Shown: positions 1-6,600 of the stretch, one piece after another
Position numbering within the stretch: the first letter of the stretch is position 1
How the letters are laid out: every line of letters starts with the position of its first letter
NCBI RefSeq assembly: GCF_000258175.1
Contig: NZ_JH636049.1
Location: 4,763,666 to 4,771,546, forward strand
Length of the DNA stretch: 7,881 nt
Origin: Saccharomonospora xinjiangensis XJ-54
GTDB lineage: Bacteria > Actinomycetota > Actinomycetes > Mycobacteriales > Pseudonocardiaceae
Direction: 5' to 3'
Notes under the pieces: model-generated
Database searches by the model: none
Seen by the model: only the letters and a program-made list of their open reading frames with translations
What the model was told of the DNA's origin: nothing
Made by a program: the position numbers and the translations under genes

Positions 1-276
1 GTCGGGCTCCGCGGGGCCGAGCACGACGCGGAGGGCGACGGGGGCGCCGCTGGTCAAGTCCAGCGGCGCGTGCAGGGTCAGCTCCGCGATCCGCCCGGTG
101 CCTGCGACCTCGCCGGCGCGGCCGACCAGATCGACGATCGCGGTGCCCGCCAGCAGGACACGGCCGTTGACGAGATGGTCACGCAACCACGGTTGCGCCG
201 ACAACGACACACCGCCGGTGACGGTGACCGTGCCGTCGGCACCGGTCACCGCGCCCGCGAGGTCGAGCAGGGGGTA
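1..276 (-). other. Dehydratase domain, N-terminal hotdog (truncated by window)
   Basis: Residues about 1120-1211: GYPLLDLAGAV, SAQPWLRDHLVNGRVLLAGTA, IAELTLHAPLDL. The catalytic histidine of HxxxGxxxxP is His1153 and the glycine is Gly1157, but the proline position is Ala1162. The catalytic aspartate lies in the second hotdog, outside the window. Confidence 0.85.
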
Positions 277-3200
277 GCCGCCCTCACCGGGGCTTCCCAC
301 GCCGGAGCGGTTCACCGTGGGTTCGGCCAGCTCCGACTGCCGCGCGTCGGCGGCAGGTGCCGCGGTGGGCTCAGCGGCACCAGCGGACCCAGCGTCCAGA
401 GCGTCCACAGTGGATGTCGTGGGACCGCCGTTCCGCGCGGCCGGTGGGTCCACCCAGTAGCCGGTGGACTCGAACGGGTAGGTGGGAAGGCCGCCGAGCC
501 GCATCGGCCTGCCCTGCGGGTACAGCGAAGCCCAGGCGATCATGCCACCGGCCGCCCATACCCTCGCGAGTTCGGTCAGCGGCCTGCCCTTGGCCCGTTC
601 GGCGCGCACCGCCGAGGCCGGGCGTTTCGCCTCGCCCACCTCGGCCACCGTGGTGTCGCCCGAGCGCCACCGCGCGAGCTTGTCGGCGATCTCCGTGACA
701 CTGTCGGCGACGAGCGCGACACGGTGGCGCATCGGCTCGCGGCCGACCTGGCTGGTGTAGGCCACGCGTACGAGGTCGAGGCCGGGGTTGGCGCGCAGGT
801 AGGCGATCCAGTTGTCGGCGGAGGCGGCGAGCCGGTCGGGAGTCCGGGCCGACAGCACGAACAGCGCGGGGCCCGTGCCCGGCTCGGCCGTGCTGTCCGG
901 GGCCTGTTCGACGACGACGTGGGCGTTGACGCCGCCCGCGCCGATGCCGGTGATCCCGGCCCTGCGGGGCTGTGGCTGTCCGCCCACCACGGGCGGCTCC
1001 CACGGCGCGGGTTCGGCGGACAGCTCGAACGGCAGCGTTGCGAGGTCGATGGCCGGGTTCACCTCGGCAGGCACGCGGGTCGGCGGGAAGGTCCGCTCCC
1101 CGAGCGCGAGCACCACCTTGGCGAGCTGGGCCATGCCTGAGGACGCCTCGCCGTGGCCGATGTTGGGTTTCACGGAGCCGATCCGGAACTCGCCCTCCGC
1201 GTCGGCGCGCCCGCCGAAGACCTGCGTGACGGCGGTCATCTCGACGGCGTCGCCGATCTCGGTGCCGTTCACGGTGGTTTCGAGGTAGCTCACCGTGGCG
1301 GGATCGACGTCGGCGCGACGCAGCGCCGCACCGATCACCTCGGCCTGCCGACGGGGGTTGGGGCTGGTGAAACCGACGGTGCGCCCGTTGTGGTTCACGG
1401 CGCTGCCGAGCACGACGGCGCGCACGTGGTCGCGGTCGCGCTGCGCGTCGGCCAGCCGCTTGAGCACGACCACGCCGACGCCCTCACCGGGCACGATGCC
1501 GTTGCCGCCGATACCGAAGGCGGGGCACTCGGGCAGGTTGGACAGCATCTTCACCGCGCCGAGTTCGGCGTAGGTGGACGGGTGCAGATACAGGTTCACC
1601 CCGCCGACCAGCGCCATCGTGCACTCGCCCGACCGCAGGCTCTCCACGGCCTCGTGCAGGGCGACCAGCGCCGACGAGCACGCCGTGTCCACCGGCTTGC
1701 TCGGCCCGCCGAGGTCGAGGTGGTAGGAGACCCGGTTCACCATGTCGCCGAAGGACGTGCGCGGCAGGTCAACGCCCCTGTCGGGGCCGAGCCGGTCGAA
1801 CCCGAGTTTCGACGCGCCCGCGAACACGCCCGTGGCCGCGCGCACGGCCGGGTCGAGCCCGTGCGGGCTGTAGCCCGCGTCCTCCAGCGCCGTCCAGCAT
1901 TCCTGGAGGAAGATCCGCTGCTGCGGGTCGGTGTTGCGCACCTCCTGCTCGGTCATGCCGAAGAAACCGGCGTCGAACTCGTCGAAACCGTCGAGGAAAC
2001 CGCCCCACCTTGAATGGCTCTTGCGGACGACGTCCATGCCCTGCGGTTCGGGGGTGTAGTACTCCCGCCAGTCCCAGCGGCTTGCCGGGATCTCGCCGAT
2101 GGCGACGCGGTTGGACACCAGAAGATCCCAGTAGCGCCGGGCGTCCGGTGCGCCGGGAAAGCGCACACTGAGCCCGACGATCGCGATGGGTCCTCCGGTG
2201 TCCGCAGTGGACGGCGAAGGCCGGGTCCGCGCCCGCGTCGCGGGCTGTTCCGGGGCCGGGCTCGCGGCCCCGGCCGTCCCGCTCGCCCGCTCGGTCGCCG
2301 CACGCGCGGCCTCGGTCGGCCGGGTCGTGCGCTCGGTCGGCACGGCTGCGGGCGTCTGCGCGCTGGAGGCGGACGTCGAGTCCGGCTTCGCTGCGGGTGC
2401 CGCCGCGGGCACGGCACGGATCGCGACCAGGACCGCTTCGGGTGCGTCGTCCTCGTCAACGCCGGGAGGCAGCGGGTGGACGCGAACCTGCTCGAACCCG
2501 GCCCTGCCCAGAGCGGCCCGCCACTGGTCCGACGACAGCAGCGGCGAGCCAGGCAGCCTGCCCTCACCTCCGGTCGCCCACCAGTGCGCCGACAGCCCCA
2601 GCACCATCACGAGTGGTTCGGGCGCCGAGACCGCCTCGGTGAGCACGAGCAGTCCGCCAGGCCGCAGCAGTGCCGCCGCACCGGCGAGTGCCGCGTCGAT
2701 ATCGCCTGCGCTGTGCAGGACATTGGCGGCGAGCAGCACATCGGTCTCGCCCTGCGGCAGGCCGGGGCTGGGCGTGCTCACATCGAGGACGGCGAAGTCC
2801 ACACCGTCACCGGCACCACAGAGCCGCTGCCGCGCCTGCTCGACGGCCTCGGCCGAGGAATCCGCGCACAGGTAGCGCACCCGGCCGCCCCACGGTGCGA
2901 GCGCGGGCAGCACCGTGGTGGTGACCCCGCCCGCGCCCGCGCCCAGTTCCACCACCGAGGCGCTCTCGGCGCCCGTCATCCGGCTGCGGAGGTACTCCGC
3001 CACCACGGCGGCCGTCACGGCACCGTGATCGGGACTGCCTGGGGTGTCGTCGCGGTTGTCCTGCTGGGCGATCGCGTCGTCGGCGAACATCACGTCGGAG
3101 ATGCCCCGTCGGCCGGTGAGCACCTCGGGGTAGGCGTCGAGGCACCGGCGCACCAGCCGCGCTGTCGGCCCTGTGCCGCCGAACTCTCCGGCGATCCCGG

Positions 3201-3633
3201 CGACCATGGCGTCCACATCGGACTCGCCCAGTTCCCGCAGCGGGTGGTCAGCCACGAGTTCGTCGCCGTCGCGCCGCAGCATTCCCGCCGTGACGAGGAT
3301 GCCGAGCACCGTGTCGAACAAGCGCCGGTGCTCGGTGACGACGCCGAGGCGGTCGGCGAGCGATTCGGGACGGGACCGTTCACCGGGGGTGCTGAACGCG
3401 CCCATGCGGCGCAGCGCGGAGGCGAGCATCCGCCTCGCGAGGACGGTGAGCGCGTCCATGCCGCGCTGCACCGCGAGTCCCACTCCGGGGTCCGCCCCGG
3501 CGAGTGCGGCCTCGGCCGCCGCCGAGAGCCGGTCCGCCACCTCGGCGGTGTTGCCGGTCGCGCCGTTGGGGGCGCCGTTGCTGACGCCGCTTCGCGCGGA
3601 CTGCGTGCCGGGTGTGTGCGTCGTGCTGGTCAT
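1..3633 (-). CDS. trans-AT polyketide synthase, N-terminal part: C-MT - KS0 - linker - DH (3' end outside window)
   Basis: The frame stays open for 1211 codons from ATG 3633-3631 to the window edge. Residues 1-30 are a low-complexity leader. Residues about 30-407 are a PKS C-methyltransferase: a helical lid, the SAM loop VVELGAGAGG (227-236), NVLH (His307), LRPGGLLVLTE (Glu333) and PLLSSDQWRAALGRAGF. An Ala/Pro/Thr-rich spacer leads to a KS at about 481-910. Cys652 (VDTACSS) and His827 (KPNIGHG) are present, but the HGTGT site reads TVNGT, so the first catalytic histidine is Thr787: a probable non-condensing KS0. The linker (VAYTSQVGREPM to LPTYPFESTGYW) leads straight to the N-terminal hotdog of a DH, with His1153 in WLRDHLVNG; no AT lies between. 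The start shares bases with the previous stop (ATGA) and has only a weak GAGG 13 bases upstream, so translation probably depends on coupling. Remaining DH half, any KR and the ACP must lie beyond base 1. Confidence 0.95.
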   Translation of the reverse strand, partial: MTSTTHTPGTQSARSGVSNGAPNGATGNTAEVADRLSAAAEAALAGADPGVGLAVQRGMDALTVLARRMLASALRRMGAFSTPGERSRPESLADRLGVVTEHRRLFDTVLGILVTAGMLRRDGDELVADHPLRELGESDVDAMVAGIAGEFGGTGPTARLVRRCLDAYPEVLTGRRGISDVMFADDAIAQQDNRDDTPGSPDHGAVTAAVVAEYLRSRMTGAESASVVELGAGAGGVTTTVLPALAPWGGRVRYLCADSSAEAVEQARQRLCGAGDGVDFAVLDVSTPSPGLPQGETDVLLAANVLHSAGDIDAALAGAAALLRPGGLLVLTEAVSAPEPLVMVLGLSAHWWATGGEGRLPGSPLLSSDQWRAALGRAGFEQVRVHPLPPGVDEDDAPEAVLVAIRAVPAAAPAAKPDSTSASSAQTPAAVPTERTTRPTEAARAATERASGTAGAASPAPEQPATRARTRPSPSTADTGGPIAIVGLSVRFPGAPDARRYWDLLVSNRVAIGEIPASRWDWREYYTPEPQGMDVVRKSHSRWGGFLDGFDEFDAGFFGMTEQEVRNTDPQQRIFLQECWTALEDAGYSPHGLDPAVRAATGVFAGASKLGFDRLGPDRGVDLPRTSFGDMVNRVSYHLDLGGPSKPVDTACSSALVALHEAVESLRSGECTMALVGGVNLYLHPSTYAELGAVKMLSNLPECPAFGIGGNGIVPGEGVGVVVLKRLADAQRDRDHVRAVVLGSAVNHNGRTVGFTSPNPRRQAEVIGAALRRADVDPATVSYLETTVNGTEIGDAVEMTAVTQVFGGRADAEGEFRIGSVKPNIGHGEASSGMAQLAKVVLALGERTFPPTRVPAEVNPAIDLATLPFELSAEPAPWEPPVVGGQPQPRRAGITGIGAGGVNAHVVVEQAPDSTAEPGTGPALFVLSARTPDRLAASADNWIAYLRANPGLDLVRVAYTSQVGREPMRHRVALVADSVTEIADKLARWRSGDTTVAEVGEAKRPASAVRAERAKGRPLTELARVWAAGGMIAWASLYPQGRPMRLGGLPTYPFESTGYWVDPPAARNGGPTTSTVDALDAGSAGAAEPTAAPAADARQSELAEPTVNRSGVGSPGEGGYPLLDLAGAVTGADGTVTVTGGVSLSAQPWLRDHLVNGRVLLAGTAIVDLVGRAGEVAGTGRIAELTLHAPLDLTSGAPVALRVVLGPAEPD
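904..2193 (-). other. Non-condensing ketosynthase (KS0) domain
   Basis: Residues about 481-910, GPIAIVGLSVRFPG to GAGGVNAHVVVEQ. Cys652 remains, so the chain can be accepted. The decarboxylation histidine of HGTGT is lost: YLETTVNGTEIGD aligns with YVEAHGTGTxLGD and puts Thr787 in its place. His827 is kept. In trans-AT PKSs loss of this histidine is the accepted mark of a KS0, which only moves chains between ACPs. Confidence 0.88.
2413..3546 (-). other. C-methyltransferase domain with intact SAM loop
   Basis: Residues about 30-407 of the third protein. Motif I is VVELGAGAGG; AANVLHSAGDIDAAL and LRPGGLLVLTEAV follow in the order typical of PKS C-MT domains. His307 and Glu333 are placed like the His/Glu dyad proposed for PKS C-MTs (from memory). 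Such domains add a methyl from SAM to the alpha carbon of a beta-ketoacyl-ACP. It lies at the protein N-terminus, ahead of a KS, rather than between a KS and an ACP. Confidence 0.82.
3630..3633 (-). promoter_or_regulatory. ATGA stop/start overlap between the middle and third PKS genes
   Basis: The TGA (3632-3630) of the middle gene overlaps the ATG (3633-3631) of the next. The only Shine-Dalgarno-like bases are GAGG at 3650-3647, 13 bases from the start, which is far. Termination-reinitiation coupling is therefore the likely way the third protein is made, keeping it stoichiometric with the second. Confidence 0.75.
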
Positions 3634-6600
3634 CGGCTGGTCACCGCCTCGCTGTACGGGGTGGCCGAGGCGATGCGCGCGCGGTTGCCCGCTCGCCGCT
3701 GCCCGGCCGTGGAGTCCTTGCGGAGCCGCAGGAGCAGATACGCCGCCCCGCCGCGTTCGAGAGGAACGGCGAGATCGGTGAGGAACCGCCACCGGCCCTT
3801 CGCCACAGGGTCGAGCGCGGCGGTGTTCTGATCGACGTCGAAGTCGGCGAGGAAGTGACCGGCTTCGGCGCTGGCGTCCACCACGTCGTCGAGCACGAAC
3901 CCGGCATCGGCGAGCGCGTCGGCCCACTGCTCCGGGGTCGGCAGCGCGACCCCGAGCGCGGGATCGGACATCGCGTCGCCGACGGCGAGGAAGTCGGCGA
4001 GCAACAGCCTGCCGCCCTCGGGCAGTGCGGACGCGATCCCCGCGAGGTAGCCCGCCTTGTCGGTCATGAGGTGGCTGCCCTCGATCCCCACGGCCACGTC
4101 GCAGGGCTGCCGCACGGGCTCGGCGTCGCTGTGGGCGACGGTGACCTGGGTGTCGAGACCGTGTTCCTTGGCCGCCCGCAGGATCTGCTCCGCCTGCGCG
4201 GGATCGGCTGCCCTGAGGTGCACGTGAAGGCGGCGGTGCCGCGCCGCGAGCCGCAGTCCGGCCGCGCCGGACACGGCGTGCAGGTCGATCAGCCCGCCGA
4301 CGCGGTCGAGGTCCTCACCGCGCAGCAGCGTGTCGAGCAGCGTGGCCTGGTACTCGCGGACGAGGTCGGTGTCGTCGGGGTCGGCGGCGGGGTCGAGCAG
4401 GACGCGGCTGGCGGAGAATCCAGTCTCTCTCGCGGGGAAGGGCGCCGTCCATGTCGGATGGGCAGGCCATTCCGGGATCTCGGCCGTGGCTGGCGTCGTG
4501 GAGTTCTGTCCCGGCAGCGCGCGGGCCCGGTCGGGGAAGTCGGCCGCGAGACTCTCCGCGACCTCACCGACCGAGGAGAACTCGAACAACAACGTCCGCG
4601 ACGCCTCCGGAAACGCCTCCGCGATCCGATGATTCACCCGCGTCCGCACCACCGAGTCGATCCCGAACTCCGCCCACGAACCCCACACATCCACACCCGA
4701 GGCGTCCAACCCGGCCTCATCGGCCACCACACCCGACAACCACCCCGCAACCACCTCCGCAGCCGAGCCACCGGAAGCAGACGGTTCCTGAACGGGGGCA
4801 GCGGGCGGCTCCGGCACGGGGTCGGCACCACCGGACAGGGACAGCGCGCGGTCGGGGAAGTCGGCCGCCAGGCTCTCCGCGACCTCACCGACCGAGGAGA
4901 ACTCGAACAACAACGTCCGCGACGCCTCCGGAAACGCCTCCGCGATCCGATGATTCACCCGCGTCCGCACCACCGAGTCGATCCCGAACTCCGCCCACGA
5001 ACCCCACACATCCACACCCGAGGCGTCCAACCCGGCCTCATCGGCCACCACACCCGACAACCACCCCGCAACCACCTCCGCAGCCGAGCCACCGGAAGCA
5101 GACGGTTCCTGAACGGGGGCAGCGGGCGGCTCCGGCGCGTGTGTCGCTACCGGGGCACGGAGGGTGGCGCGACAATCGGAGGGGAAGTCGGTGGCCAGCA
5201 GGTCGGCCACCTCGTCCACGGTGGCGAACTCGAACAGCAGGGTGCGCGACGCCGAGGGGAAGTGCTCGGCGAGCTGCCGGTTCACGCGGGTCCGCACCAC
5301 CGAGTCAACGCCGAACGCGTCGAAGCGCTCCCACCGGTCGATGGCGGAGGCCGCCACGCCGATCTCGGTGGCGATCACGTCCGCGAGCCAGGAGCCGATC
5401 TCCTCCCTGAGGCTGCTCCCCGCCGGGTACTGCTCGGTGACCACCGGGGCCGGCGGCACCTCGGCCACCTGAGGCGGCACAGGCGTCACAGGGTCCGCGG
5501 CCGGAACGGGGGCCGGTGCCGCCTGCGGTGCGGCAACGGCACGCTGCTTCGTGGCGCGCGGGGCCAGCCGGTCCTTGCCGTGCCGGATCGGCGCGAACGG
5601 ATAGCCCGGCAGCGACACCCTGCGGCCTCCGCGGTCGGGCCAGTCGATGTTCGCTCCGTGGCACCAGGCCGTGGCGAGGTCGGTCAGCGACGTTGTTGTG
5701 GGGGCGGTCGGCGGCGTCGCGGTGGTTCCCGTGACGGTTCCGGCCGAGGGCGTGCCTGCCGCGAGCGCGCGCAACGCCGCGATCAGCTCCAGCATGGACC
5801 CGGCGAGCACCACGGCGCGCTCGGCCAGTGCCGCGCGTCCGCGTTGCAGCGTGCGGGCCACGTCGGCGAGGGAGGGCGGCGTGCGGTGGGGCCGCTGCGC
5901 GCTGTCCGGGGTTTCCGGGGCCAGCGCGTCGATCAGGCTGTCCACGGACGGCGCCTCGTAGAGGGTGTCCACGGTGACCTGCCCGCCGGTCTGCCTGCTC
6001 AGCAGGATGGCCAGGCGTGCGAGCTGGTGCGGCTCCGCGCCCTGGCTCTCCAGCGTCCGGTCGCCTCGCAGCTCGGTGACGCTCATCCCGAGGAGGTCGG
6101 CGATCAGCCTCCGCAGCACGTCCCGCTCGCTGCCCTCGGCGTTCTCGCCGCCGCTGGACACGCGGTGGAGGTACTCGGCCAGCTCACCTGCCAGCACGCG
6201 GAGCCGTTCGCCGTCGCGGGCCGACAGCGGAACCGCCACGGGGCCGGTCAGCGGGGTCTCCGGGCGGGGTTCGGGCAGGTACTCCTCCACGACGAGGTGC
6301 GCGTTGGTGCCGCTGTGGCCGAGAGAGTTGACGGCGGCCATGCGCGGCACGCCGGGGGTGGCGGGCCAGGGCCTGCCCACCGCGTCCACGGTGAATCCGG
6401 AACCGTCCAGTTTGATCATCGGGTTGAGCGTGCGGAACGTCGGCAGCCCCGGATACCGGTCGTGCCGCATGCTCAGCAACACCTTCACGACCCCGATCAC
6501 CCCTGCCGCGGCGCCGGTGTGCCCGATGTGGGCCTTGGCGCTGCCCAGCACACATCCCGAGGGGTTCGTTCCCAGCCTGCCGAAGGCGCGGACGAGCGCG

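Noticed and set aside
3630..3633. The second and third PKS genes being one gene split by a sequencing frameshift
   Set aside because: The junction has a proper TGA/ATG overlap, the upstream protein ends just after the normal end of its MT-like domain, and the next starts with a low-complexity leader. The other junction has the same form.
2014..3831. A 605-codon plus-strand frame over the C-MT and KS0 region
   Set aside because: Low-complexity basic product without motifs; the minus strand carries the conserved MT and KS motifs here.
4528..5136. Possible insertion sequence or CRISPR-like repeat
   Set aside because: The repeat is in frame, codes for a full ACP, has no terminal inverted repeats or transposase, and occurs only twice.
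4530..5417. ACP array as a beta-branching (HMG-type) site
   Set aside because: The tryptophan six residues after the serine, associated with such ACPs, is valine in all three. Tandem ACPs alone are not enough to claim branching.
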